From Hordeum vulgare subsp. vulgare (taxonomy: Eukaryota; Streptophyta; Magnoliopsida; Poales; Poaceae), in the NCBI RefSeq assembly GCF_904849725.1, contig NC_058519.1, positions 359,755,974 to 359,819,973 of the forward strand: a stretch of 64,000 bases of DNA. The letters run 5' to 3'. Of this stretch, positions 34,558 through 46,400 are shown one piece after another. A model generated the notes under the pieces. The model searched no databases and had not been told where the DNA came from. It saw nothing but the letters and a program-made list of their open reading frames with translations. Position numbers and translations under genes: made by a program. The stretch's first letter is position 1; each line of letters opens with the position of its first letter.

Positions 34558-35824
34558 CTAATGGGATCCAAGCTCGATGGCCCACTTAGCAATCCGTCCA
34601 GTAGCCTCTCAGTTCTGTATGATGTCACCGAGGGGGCGGAGCTGACGACCATGATAGGGTGTTCCTGGAAGTAATGCTTCAGCTTTCGACTCGCCATGAA
34701 CACCCCAAAAACCAACTTTTGCCAATGTGGGTAGCGTTGCTTGGAGAGGGTGAGGACCTCGCTGATGAAATACACCGGTCGCTGGACCGGGTACTCCTTT
34801 CCTTCTTCCTTTCGCTCGACAACTACTGCCACACACGGACAGCTTTGGAATTGGCTGCAATGTACAGGAGCATAGGTTCCTTGTCTGCCGAAGCCGCCAA
34901 CACTCGCGGGTTAGCTAATTGTCGCTTCAAGGCTTCGAAGGCTTCATTGGCCTCGTCCGTCCATACGAAATGATCAGTTTTCTTGAGCGGCTGGTAGAGA
35001 GGGATGGCCTTCTCCCCAAGGTGACTTATGAAGCGGCTCAAGGCCGCGATTCGACCCGCCATACGCTGCACCTGGTTAACGTTGGCTGGTTTCCCAAGTG
35101 AGGTAATTGCCTCAATCTTGTGCGGGTTGGCCTCAATGCCACGCTCTAATACCAAGAAACCCAATAACTTCCCCGCAGGGACACCAAAAACACACTTGGT
35201 GGGGTTAAGACCCATCTGGTAAACGCGCAGGTTGTCGAAGTTTTCTTTGAGATCCTCCAAGAGCGACTCCTTGCAGTGAGACCTGACCACGATGTCGTCC
35301 ACATAAGCGTGGACGTTACGACCTATCTGGCTGTGTAAGCAGTTTTGGATGCACCGCTCGTAAGTCGCCCCCGCACTCTTGAGCCCAAACGGCATGGACA
35401 CGTAACAGAAAGCTCCGAATGGGGTTATGAAGGATGTATTCTCCTGATCCGCCACCGCCATCTTTATCTGATGGTATCCCGAATAAGCGTCCAAGAAACA
35501 CAGACGTTCCCAACCCGCCGTCGAATCAATAATTTGATCAATGCGGGGAAGGGCGAAAGGATCCTTCGGACAGGCTTTGTTAAGGTCAGTGTAATCAATG
35601 CACATGCGGAAAGTGTCGTTCTTCTTGAGCACCAGGACCAGGTTAGCCAGCCATTCAGGATGGAAAACCTCGATGATGAACCCAGCGGCAAGGAGCCGGG
35701 CTACTTCCTCTCCAATCGCCTTACGGCGTTCTTCATTAAACCTGCGAAGGTACTGCCGCACTGGCTTAACTTTAGGGTCAATATTAAGATGGTTCTCAGC
35801 GAATTCTCTCGGTACAGCCGGCAT
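34395..35824 (-). pseudogene. TAT reverse transcriptase and RNase H
   Basis: Reverse transcriptase at 35824-35060, with FRMCIDYTDLNKACPKDPF, CFLDAYSGYHQIKM, MPFGLKSAGATYER and the catalytic AYVDDIVV. The connection and first RNase H continue to about 34395 with frameshifts (MLLYIAANSKAV, then RPVYFISEVLTLSKQRYPHW and LKHYFQEHPI). The protein would copy element RNA into DNA. The catalytic box is intact but the frame is broken after 34823. Confidence 0.92.
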
Positions 35825-36824
35825 GTCAGAAGGTTTCCATGCAAAGATGTCCCGATTCTCATGGATGAACTCGATGAGCGCTCTTTCCTATTTGGGGTCG
35901 AGACCCGCCCCAATAGTGAACTGCTTGGTGGAGTCGCCACGCGTAAAGTCGATAACCTTGGTGTCGTTCGTTGGTTTAAACTTGAGAGGCGGCTCAGAAT
36001 CGATAGTCGGCCTTTTGAGCGGTGTCATGTCCGCCGGGTCGATGTTGGATTGGTGAAACTTGAGCTCCTCAGCCGCGCAAGCCGACTCGGCATAAGCCGC
36101 ATCTCCTTCTTCACTCTTGGGCTATCTTCCTGTCGCCGTGGACGGTAATAGGACCCTTGGGTCCGGGCATCTTGAGCTTGAGATAAACATAGCATGGGCG
36201 GGCCATGAACTTGGCGTACGCCGGCCGTCCAAATAGCGCATGATAGGGGCTCTTGATTTTGACCACCTCAAACAGGAGGGACTCGCTCCTGTAGTTCGAC
36301 TATGTGCCAAAAGCCACGTTAAGCTTAATCCGCCCAATTGGGTACGCCGACTTACCGGGGACAATGCCGTGGAAGACCGTGGATGATGGCATCAGGTCCT
36401 TCTCCAAGAGGTTCATCCACTGGAAAGTGTCGAAATACAGGATGTTGATGCTTCTGCCCCCGTCCATGAGGACCTTGGAGAGGGTGTATCCCCCGACTTG
36501 GGGAGCCACGACCAGGGCTAAGTCGCCAGGGTTGTCCACTCGGGGTGGATGGTCTTCCCTGCTCCATGTTATGGATTGGTCAGACCAGTGAAGGTATCGG
36601 GGGAGCGCCGGCTCAGCAACGAAAGTTGTATGCTTCACCTTATGATCCCGCTTACAGGCGTTGGTGGTGAACACATGGTACTGCCCGCTGTTTAATTGTT
36701 TGCGGTTATTTTGGAACCCTCCTCGATCCTCCTGCCGCTGGGGGTCTCCTTGCGGGGAGGGGGGGTTGTTGGAACACTCTTGGCGGGTGGTACTGCTGGT
36801 TATGAACTTGGTATTGGCCAACAT
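35825..36824 (-). pseudogene. TAT protease and linker to RT
   Basis: The aspartic protease region at 36824-36300 contains the active-site-like LSKVLMDGGRSINILYFDTF (DGG in place of DTG/DSG, usual in this group). The linker to RT includes VIDFTRGDSTKQFTIGAGLD near 35950-35890. Interrupted by stops. Confidence 0.8.
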
Positions 36825-36849
36825 TGGGCTGTGACCCGCCCTGTGGTCC

Positions 36850-39196
36850 TTGGTTAGGAAAACCCCCGAACGTGACCTAGCGTGACCCAGACGCGCCGGG
36901 TTGTTCCTGTCGCTGGCCCTGCTCGCTGCCTTGACTTCTCCTGAGCGCCTCGGCCCGGAACTCTTGCATCACTAGCAATCTTCCCATGAGTGAGTTGTCG
37001 GTCCTTCGGCTGTGGCGTGCTGCGGGCACAGTCCTTTGACCATTTCATGGTAGTTACGCGATTTCTTCCCACTAAAGCCCCGCTTCTTCTGACGTGGGTT
37101 TGCGTTGCCGGTATTAGTATTAGCCACAAATTTCGTGGGACCTTCCTATTGCCTCTTCTTGCCATGCCCGCCATGGTGGTGATTGACCCGGATTTGAAAC
37201 GGTGAATGGCCCTTGTGTAACTCGCCCTTACTGGCAGTACTAATTTTGTCGTCGCCCTCTCTAGGATCCTTGGTGTCGTCCGACTCAGCATATCTGGTAA
37301 AGGCGTCCATTAACTCGCCCATGTCCTGTACCTTTCGCTTAAGTCTCCCTAGCTTCAGTACCAAAGGTTCGTAATGGCAGTTCTTCTCCAGGATCAACAC
37401 TGCCTGAGCCGCTGAAATGCCTTCCGATGAATGAATAACTTCCGCGACTCGCCGGGTCCAATGGTGGGCCGACTCATCCGGCTGCTAGATGTAGTGTTGT
37501 AGGTCGACAATAGTCATTGGGCGCTTGCAGGTCCCTCTAAAGTTCTTGATGAAGTGCTCCTTCAGCTCCGCCCAAGTGTTGATAGAGTTGGGCGGCAGGT
37601 TTTTCAGCCACATGTGTGTCGTCCCTTCAAGCATCATAGTGAAGTATTTAGCACAGACCGCCTCACTTACGTCAAGCATATCCATCGCGAGTTCGTAGCT
37701 CTCGATCCATGACCCGGGTTCGAGATCCGGCGAGTAGTTGGGAACCTTCCTGGGCCCTTTGAAGTCCTTCGGCATGCGCTCGTTGCGCAAAGCTGGCGCG
37801 AGACACGATACCCCAATTTGCTTGCCCCCAACATCCAGGGCCGCGGGAGCTGACGGTATGTAAGCCAGGTAAGCCTAACCCGCCACGGCCGTTGGCTCCA
37901 TGTGCCGCGCGGCTCGCGCTGAATCCACAATATCCTGGGCTCGCGTGTCGGGCATCCCGAGCGGGTCATGTTGGGGGAGTCGCCGCGGCCCACTGGTCAC
38001 TGCGGGGAAGTCCTCATGGCGACTTCTGGTGTGACTTGCCTGAGGCGTGGAGTGTAGCCGATCAAGGCTATGGGAATACTGCGCGTGCTGAACCACGGCC
38101 GTTTTTAACATCTCGATAGCGTTCCTGGCTTCTATCTCGGCCGGGGTCTTTCCGTAGATCTGAAGGGACTCTAGGTGGCGGGTCGCTGCCAGCACATTGT
38201 CGACGGGATTCGAGAAGTGACCCCACGGTGTCTCGAACCGAGTCGCATGGGCATCCATTGGCTGAGTCGGCGGCGGATTGGGCGGTGGAACCGCTCCTCC
38301 CCTCGGGACGGTTTGTAAAGGCCGATCAGGACCCGCCCCAGGGGTGCGCGGAGTGTAGAAAAGGCAAGTTGGGTGTAAGTCGGCCGAGATGCGCCCATTG
38401 TGCCTCCTTTGGTGAACGGCGTCAAACGCGCGCTACTGTATCTCGAGCTGCCAGCCTTCGGTGTTCAGCCGCTCCGTCTCTGCGGCAACCGTGGCTTGCT
38501 GCGTCTCAATCCTGGCGGCTTCTGCTTCATGTCCTGCTGTGCCTTGGCCATTGCCTCCCGCAGCTTAGTTAGCTCGATGTTGACAGACTCCTGATTTTCA
38601 GACGTGATTGTGGTTGCAATGAGGCTGGCGATCTCCGCCGCTAGCTCTGTCATGGTTTGTGCTGGGGGTTTGGATGTTCCCCTGGTCTCGTTATTACCAG
38701 TTGGATTCTGCTGAGGTTGCGCTGACCCCGCTATGTAGATGGCGATTTGCCGGAGAGACCTCTCAAAGACCTCGGGATCCATTGCCAACGACAGCCCCCC
38801 GAGTTGTCCTTCCTTAAGAGGGTGGATCGATTTCGTCTCACCCATGGATGACTCGCCATCAGAATTGACAGGGGTGATCTCCTGGCCCGCCACTTCGTCT
38901 TGCGCGTCATCTCCCTGCGTAAAAGCGACGAAAACATGGCGACTTCTGTTCCGCCGTGTAACGGGGAGGATGTACCTAGCCGGCTCGACGATGTCGGTGG
39001 AGATGTCCGGCTCAGGCACACGCGTCCCGATCATGCCGATGAAGACGTTGATCTTGCCGAAGGGTACTCGGTAGCCAGATTCGACGGAATCGGCCTCCGG
39101 CTCCCACAGCGAGTTGTCGATGTAGTACTTCCCACGACGGCTCTTAGTCATGATGCCGACCGCATAGCTTTCTAACCCTGGTAGGGCTCCCTTCAA
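36850..39196 (-). pseudogene. TAT gag
   Basis: Gag in several broken frames. At 39196-38465 is an N-terminal region (MKGALPGLESYAVGIM...) ending in an Ala/Gln-rich coiled-coil (ELTKLREAMAKAQQDM). At 38258-37485 is the capsid core (KDFKGPRKVPNYSPDLEPGS; WLKNLPPNSINTWAELKEHF). From 37400 to about 36990 is a basic region and nucleocapsid-like tail ending ...HSWEDC. At least four stops or frameshifts are present. Confidence 0.85.
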
Positions 39197-39218
39197 GAAC
39201 TCAACTCCACCGTGCGCT

Positions 39219-39236
39219 AGCCCCAGGTGGGCGCCA
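39219..39236 (-). other. TAT primer-binding site
   Basis: The minus strand reads TGGCGCCCACCTGGGGCT, two bases inside the 5' LTR end. This is the primer-binding type of Cinful/Grande-like TAT elements. Confidence 0.85.
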
Positions 39237-39238
39237 AC

Positions 39239-39733
39239 TGTCGTGGTTTTGTCACGGCAGATGTCCTCATGAAAGGACTTAGTGATGGAGCCATCGCACC
39301 TTGGTGGCGACTCGAAGGGGGTGAGTGAAAGCGAGACTCAGATTTACCCAGGTTCGGCCCCTCGTGAGGAGTTAAAAGCCTACGTCTTGGTATGTATGGA
39401 TTAATGGTGGTTTTGATTACAAGGAGGGCGTAACTCGCCTGACCTAGCTCTCGATTCTCTCTAACTCGCCTGATCTCTCCCTGGGACTCGCCTTTATATA
39501 CAGGTCGAGGCCCTAGGGTTTACAAAGTCCTGACATTCTACTCTTTGTGATTTTCCTTATCTTTAAGTCGTTGTGTCCCCCACGACCAGAAGCTTTCTTG
39601 GTAATCCCTCATCCGCATGACCTCTCGAACCGCCATCAGCATCTGGGCCACGGGACGCGCAGCTAATGGTGAGTCGCCCCTTTGGTGACCTGGCCCACTA
39701 GGGGCGGGTCACCTATAGGTAATATCCCGAATA
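39239..39733 (-). repeat. TAT 5' LTR
   Basis: A 495-bp LTR, the same length as the left one, with about 30 substitutions and no indels by eye. Its outer terminus is mutated (minus TATTCGGG instead of TGTTGGGG). Confidence 0.92.
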
Positions 39734-40413
39734 GGGGGCGAGTGAGGAGGGGGAGAGGATGGGAACGGATCCGGGGAGGCTTATCCTTCCTCTCCAGCGC
39801 ATCAGAGGGTACCAGGCAGGCACGTAGGTGCGTGGTCGCATCGGGAGAAGCGACGGCCACCTCCTGCTCCGACTGGCGAAGGAGGAAGAAGACAAGGGCG
39901 TTCCTGGGTGGGCCAAGGTGAGCGACAGGTAAGCTTTTCTCTTTTTCCTTCTTTTCTATTTTCTGTTTTATTCTTTCTAACTTTTATTTCATTTAGTTTT
40001 GGCTCAAAAATATTCCCAAAATAGTACAAATGATCTTGGGATGTTCTTTGTAATATTCCCAAACCCATATAAAGTTTTCAACATTTTTTTGAAAATCTAA
40101 AATATTTGAAATCAAATATATAATTGATTTCAGTGGATTTTGTATTTAAAATAAAATGCTAAAAGCATTTTGGAAATATATTTCACCCCTGATATTTTGT
40201 TTCCAATAATTATGAGAAAAGATGAACTTTTAAGAAGGCCATTTTGGGTTCATTGATTTGTCACCTAGTTTGAATTGTTTTGAATATAGAGTTGCTAGGG
40301 TTTGCTCTTGTTTTCATTTCTTTCTTTTGACTTTATTTCATTTTCTTGGATACAATGAATAAGACATGAGCACAATCTTGCTAAACTCTATTAGGGATTC
40401 GAGGGATGTGACA
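39734..40413 (-). repeat. Gypsy A 5' LTR, outer piece
   Basis: The LTR begins on the minus strand with TGTCACATCCCTCG at 40413, a typical gypsy TGTCACA start. It continues left to the TAT insertion and resumes at 26385. The 40414 boundary is followed by copia sequence. No gene is seen. Confidence 0.72.
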
Positions 40414-41009
40414 ACATGCACAAACATTCCAGCATCTATCAAGCACTTTGGAGGTGACGAAGTCATCTATATATGAGTATATTGACATAGGAGCCAAGTA
40501 AGAATACTTGATCGTAGGTCATACTCATCGATTAAGCACAAGTGGGGTTACCACTTTTACATAAAGAATTAATGTGTTCACATCGTTTAGGAGACACTTA
40601 TACTCAAGTCTTAGAGTAAATATCCCCCTAGATGTGGCATCCCCCTAAGAGGGATAAACTAACCTTGGGTTTTGTCGTAGAAGACTTCAAGTAGGTGTAG
40701 TAGTGATGGATGCTTATTGTTGATGAAGACCATCTTGAGTTGGGAGTAATCCTTGTTGTTTCTTACTCTTCTCACCTACATGGGTTAGTCCCAAAGCACA
40801 AGGAACATATGCAAACATATTTGTGGACACAGAATGAAATACATGAGAGGTGATGTCCAAAGGTGCATTAATTACCTTGTCCCTTGCTTACCTTAGAGGG
40901 AATGTGTGACTCCTTGAAGTAATGCATATGGTTGGAGTTGATTGCATATAGTTCTTGCCAAAATGAATAAGAGTGAATTTCATTGGCGGAGTCACCCCTC
41001 AAGAGCTCT

Positions 41010-43186
41010 CTAGTTCTTCCTCTTGGATACCCACATCACCTTGATGGGTATCCTTCGAGTTGTGGTAGCACAAGATGAAGTAGTGCTAGTGGTGTCCTTG
41101 GGAATCCAGTCGACCTTGGCATGGAGTTCTTCCTCAAATGAGTCAATCTCCTCTTGAAGCTTTCCCTTGCCCTTGTGGTCTTGTGGTTGAAGGTCATCTT
41201 GAGAGTTTGTTCCCTTGGGAGGATTAGGATCATACTTTTCCTCTTGAGGAACGAACTTCGGGATGGGATATGGACCTTCTTCCCATTCATATTCGTTGGC
41301 ATTGTAGTAGCCAACGCCTTTCTTTTTCCGATGTCCTCCTTGCTTGTGCACAGTTTCCATGAATTGCTTACTTCTGACAAGACTCTTGAAGACACCTATC
41401 TCTATAATTCCTTTCAATAAATCATTTTCTTGCTCAAGTGTAACCTGGCTAAGAGAATCATTAGTGGAATCAAGAGAGCTACTAGCAACACATCATTTGA
41501 TCTTACTTTAGCATTGTTCTTACTAGATGAAAAAAGTTTCTTGCCTTCGTTACTAGTCTTCTTTGGTTTAACTTGTGGAATAAATGTAGACAAGAGTAAT
41601 CGTTTGGATAGATAAGAAGAACTCTTCTTTCGAAGATCATCATTGATTGCTTTTAGAAACTCTTGATCTTGCTCTAAATTTAGCTTCTCGAAGCGTAGCT
41701 TTTCATGAGTTCTTGCAAGCTCTCTATGATCTTCTAGAGTAGTTTCATGAGCTAACTTAAGAGTGTTTAATTCTTTATTTAGTCGTTCAATCTCTTTATT
41801 ATCATCATCATTCTATTTCTCTTGACTAGCATGATTATTTTCAACTTCATTTTCAATGTTATCACTAGTGTTATCAAGGAGCAATTCATCTTCCCCTAAC
41901 AAGTCATCCTCATCACTATAAAGTTAAAGTACTCGGGGTTTGATACCTTGGGGACTTTTTCCATGAAGCAGTTTCCAATCCCTTCATTTGGTGAATCAAA
42001 TAAATCGTAGGAGTTGGAGGGAACAAGTGCAAGACCGGCAACACCTTCATCTTGACTATAGTCGGAGTTGGAGTGGTAGATTCTCTCAAATTGGTTGTCA
42101 AACTCGGAACTAGAAATCCATTCACTAACGTGAGCTTGATGTCTTCTTCTTGAGCTGCTCTTGGTGTACATGTCCTTCCTCTCCGTTTCCTTTCCTCTTC
42201 GAGAGTGTCTTTGTTCATAATGATCTTCTCTATTCCTTCTCTCTCTGCAAGGTGGCTCATCTCTTGAGCTTTGTCTTCTAGGTGACTCTTCTCTTGTTTT
42301 GTGGGGAGCCGAGCACTCATTGGAATAGTGTTCGGGCTTTCCATAGTTGTAGCAGTTTCAGTCACGACTCGAAGAACGCTTCTCATCATATCTTGAAGTT
42401 AAGCTTCTCTCTTTGCCTCTAGTCTTATAGAACTTGTCAAATTTTCTGAATATGAGGCCGATCTCTTCATAGGTAACAAGATTGTCATTCAAAGTATCAA
42501 GAGTATCCCTTGAAGCTTTGTAAGAACCACTTGACTTGTTGTGCAACTCATCTTTGTCCTTGAGTGACATTTCATGAGCAACAATCCTTCTAGTGACTTC
42601 AGTTGGCTTTAGATCCATGTAGTTTGGCATCATTTGAATTAATGTGCACATGGTGTTGTATCTTCCATCTGAGGCTTTAAGTATATTCGTGATGATGAAA
42701 TTTTTCGGTCATCTCTTCACTTCCTAAGTCGGCAATCTCATTTGTAATGAGAGCTAGCCTAGAGTACATCTCAGCGACTCCTTCACCATCCTTCATCTTG
42801 AACTTGTCAAGCTGACTTTGAAGAACATCCAATTTAGATTCCTAGACAGAATTGGTACCTTCGTGCATATCAATCAAAGTATCCCAAATTTACTTTGCCT
42901 TCTCAAGGCGGCTGATTTTTTTGAATTCTTCGGGGCACAAGGAGTTGAACGTGATGTCACAAGCTTGAGCATTGTATTGCAACATCTTCAATTCTTCCGC
43001 TGTCGCATCACGGTCCGGTTCTCTTCCTTCTCCGAACAAATCACCTTGCACACCAACATGAACAACAACCCAACCGGCAGGATTATGACCAAGAATATGC
43101 ATTTTCATCTTATGCTTCCAACTAGCAAAGTTTGTACCATCGAAATATGGACCTCTACGGTCATAATTTCCCTCACTAGACGCCAT
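41010..43186 (-). pseudogene. Copia gag (SIRE/Maximus-like)
   Basis: Gag starting MASSEGNYDRRGPYFDGT, then NFASWKHKMKMHILGHNP, the N-terminal motif of SIRE/Maximus-type copia capsids. After breaks it continues with LNDNLVTYEEIGLIFRKFDK at about 42500. The zinc knuckle (CYNYGKPEHYSNEC) has its second Cys replaced by Tyr. An Arg/Ser/Glu-rich tail follows to 41896. A further piece, 41417-41010, has GYYNANEYEWEEGPYPIPKF. Multiple stops and frameshifts are present. Gag would form particles; the zinc-knuckle change alone would impair RNA binding. Confidence 0.82.
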
Positions 43187-43225
43187 ACTCGCTTAGGTTG
43201 TCAAACCAATGCAATGGAGACCAAA

Positions 43226-43237
43226 GCTCTGATACCA
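43226..43237 (-). other. Copia primer-binding site
   Basis: The minus strand reads TGGTATCAGAGC, a perfect match to the initiator-tRNA-Met primer site, just after the LTR end (...CCTACAAG). Confidence 0.85.
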
Positions 43238-43435
43238 CTTGTAGGATCGAAAGTATCTCTAGAGGGGGTGATTAGACTACTTGACAAGATAAAAACTTAG
43301 CATTTTCCCAATTTTAGTTGTGGGCTAGTTTTAGCAATCATGACTCGTCAAGTTCACCCTGCACATGCATATCTAAGAGTATAGCAACGGTAAATAAAGA
43401 CATGCAAATGTAATGTAGAGGGTAAGGTAGGAAGA

Positions 43436-46400
43436 TGTCACACCCTGTGTTTGACTCTCGTGACTAAATTAAAGTAACTGAAAAATTAGGACCAATTAAA
43501 TTTTTTTGTGAGTGCTTGTGATGCTTGATGTGATTGTTGGTTGCTTGCTTGCTTGTGTTTTAAATCACAAAAGTTCCTACTACTCTTTAGGCTCACCTCT
43601 TTTCCCAAAGTCTTTTCCCAATGACCATACCATGTGTATAGGACCTAACAATAATTTTACCAAATATTATTTTCACCAAAAAGCATTTATTTAATTTAGG
43701 CTGTCAAAAACCCCTGAGTTGGGATTTGTACTACAAGTCCTCAAGTTAGGGAAGTGGTTTTGCCCCAAATAATTTATTTAAATCCTTATATCAAAAAGAC
43801 TTTCCAAAACCACACAATTATTATTTTAAGAGTTATTTTCCTATTTTATTAAATACTTTTTCTGAGGCTAGAAATGGTCTTCTATGAAGAAAAGCTACTT
43901 TTTGCTTTCAACATATTTGAGAAAATTTGGAGAAACTGGGTGGTCATTTATATTCCATATATAAGAGTTTAAACACATGGTCATGTTCAAAATCTTGGAC
44001 AAAACCCTTCAAACCCATTTGTGTCTATTTCAATCTTTTGAAATATTTCTACAAGAAATATTCTCAATAAATTAGAAGAAAATTATAGCAAGTCACACAT
44101 GGTATATGTAATGATCTTGCCAAGTTTCACCTCAATCCAAGTTGATTTGATTAACCTAAATATTCCAAAACTCAATCTGTCCAGAACCAAATTTGAGAAA
44201 CTCTACATTGCCAAGTGTCTCCAATTGTGCTCAAATTTTGTGGACATGTTGTGATACTCTAGTAATGCATCCACACCAGGTGGTGCATAAAGGAGATCAC
44301 ACGAAAGTTGAACCAAGCCCCACAAAACCACTCCTGCTGAATTCTAGAATTGGGAAACTTCACATTATAAAGTTTCTCCAATTGATCCCAAACTTTTTGG
44401 GCATGATCTAATAGTCAAATAATGCCACCACACCAAGTGGTGAACTAGTGTAAATTAATTTGCATGAATTTATCTGCAGAAAGCCATTTCTACCCATTTC
44501 TAGGGTTTTTCAAGTCTACATTGGAATCTTTCTCCAACAAATCCTAGATTTCGTATCCAATCTCATTTTCACCTACCATGTGATCATGTTAAGTTTCATA
44601 GCAAGTGGACTCCATTTGCGAGCCCTTACACCCATCAAACACCTTTTGCTCACTTCCAAATTGTTGTTTTGGCCCCTTCTGCTATTCTTCTTGAGCTCAA
44701 ATTTTTTCCATAGCTTTTTCTAGTCCTCTACCACCTCCAGTAACTTTGCAAGGCCCCTGATCAATTATTGGAGGGAAACTCCCTCTCTTTCCCTCTCCTT
44801 TTCACCATGGTAGCACCTCTTTTACCCCTCTTCCATTATTTATGTTCATGCAACTACCCCAAACTCTCCCCCAACCTATCTAGGGTGCTAACCTATCTTT
44901 CCACACCCATAAATGGCAGGCTCAAATAGGAAAAATGAGTAGTGCATTTAAACCAAAGATTTGACAGTAGTAGTGCCTTTGAACTACAAGTACCCTTTAG
45001 ATTTATCTCCTTGAAGTAAAAATTGGTGAGCATCTTCTCCTTGCATGCCTAGGACCATTAGACAACTTTTACCTTTTTTACTCTTTAGTAAGACCCCCTC
45101 AGATAGCTCCCTAGTTTGCTGCTGCAAACTTACCGACAGTAAAAACCCAACCTACCCTACTCCACTCAGGTCCAAATTGCACCACTGTCCTCTGGCGTGC
45201 ATGCCTTGCATGCAAGACACCTTGGCCTGGCCAAAGGGTGGTACTAGACAAGCCTTCGCATGGTGACCACGCTAGTGGCACGCAAGAACGGCGCTTTGCC
45301 ACTTGACCTCGTCGGGTAGCCCATGTCGAGCCTCGACAAAGCCCCAACAAGCGCCAAGGGACCCCCCTTGACCACCCGTGCCCCTCAGTGGCGCGATCAA
45401 TCCTCCAAGATGGCTATGACGCGTGTGCTCCCGCCATGTCCACAGCATCCGAGACCACCGAGCTCTCCCTGTCGCCATCCTCCATTTGACCTCGCCCCCG
45501 AGCCCCTACTGCTCTCACTCCCTCCTAGCAACCTCCCGTGCCTCCCCTCTTCCCCCTCCCGTGGACTCCTTCTCCTCCCATGGCCAACAATGCCGCCGCT
45601 CGACTCCGCTCAAGCTTGATCTAACCGGCCCTCCCTCGCCTCGACCAAGGACTCTAGGAGCACCCCAGCGTTAGTAGAATCCCCCAGGCACCTTTGGACT
45701 TCGTCCCCGAGGCCGTGTCATGCTCCTCCGCAACGGTCGATGCTGCCACCCGCCCCTCCCGACGAGCCGCTCACTCCCAGCCATCCCCCGACAGCCAAGG
45801 CACCACCGGGCGCGGCAGGGAGCAGGGCATCCGTCCATGCCTCTGGCTCGGCGATTGGTCCAGCGGTGTGGCTGGAGCCGCGATAACCGACGACCCCTCT
45901 TCCCCTGGTGAGAGGTGGAAGAATGGGGAGGAGAGAGAGAAGGGCCAACGGGCCTACCTGTCGGCCAGGGGCTGAGCCACAAAGAGGTAGCCCGCCCCAT
46001 TTGAAACGTAAACGGGTTTGCTTCCCGGTCGCGTTCCCCTCTGCAGACTATAAGTTCCAAAAATTGTATCCTATCCAAATATGTACATTGAAACTTTTTC
46101 CAAATAACTTCTGTGTAGTGGTAATATTCAAATTCAAGTTTGAATATTTTAGATCCCACATTGTCAAATTTCTAGCGGGTTCAAATCAACTCAAAATGGA
46201 GTGATTCCAACTTCTAGGTGCTCTAAATTTCATGCCCTATCTTTCTAGCATTATTCAGCATTTTTCTGAGCAATATTTCTGCTGCACCAAATATATAGCC
46301 TTTTTCGTTTATTCCATATTGGAAGTCTCTAGAATATTCATACCAACTCCAAATCCAATAAGACCACCTCCTAAATTTTTCTAAAATCTTGCCCTGTTAA

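Larger units (their letters stand above)
26386..39733 (-). mobile_element. TAT-lineage gypsy retrotransposon, full length, decayed
   Basis: Two 495-bp LTRs (39239-39733 as 5', 26386-26880 as 3') begin TGTTGGGGATATT or a mutated form and end CCACGACA on the minus strand. The primer-binding site starts TGGCGCCCACC. Domain order on the minus strand is gag, protease, RT, RNase H, a second archaeal-type RNase H, integrase. The second RNase H is diagnostic of the TAT (Retand/Ogre/Grande) group. About 5.8 kb between integrase and the 3' LTR carries a plus-strand ORF set and tandem repeats, also typical of that group. The LTRs differ at about 30 of 495 positions by manual count. Confidence 0.93.
40414..43435 (-). 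mobile_element. Copia element fragment (SIRE/Maximus-like): PBS and gag
   Basis: Minus-strand copia sequence: about 196 bp of 5' LTR end (43240-43435), the initiator-tRNA primer-binding site, and gag from 43186 to about 41010. Both sides are cut by LTRs (gypsy A at 40413, gypsy B at 43436). 40414-41000 is decayed 5' pol or gag-pol junction with no clear frame. Confidence 0.78.

Noticed and set aside
45045..46204. GC-rich open frames in the gypsy B LTR
   Set aside because: They lie in the promoter-like part of a long LTR, overlap in all phases and show no domain.
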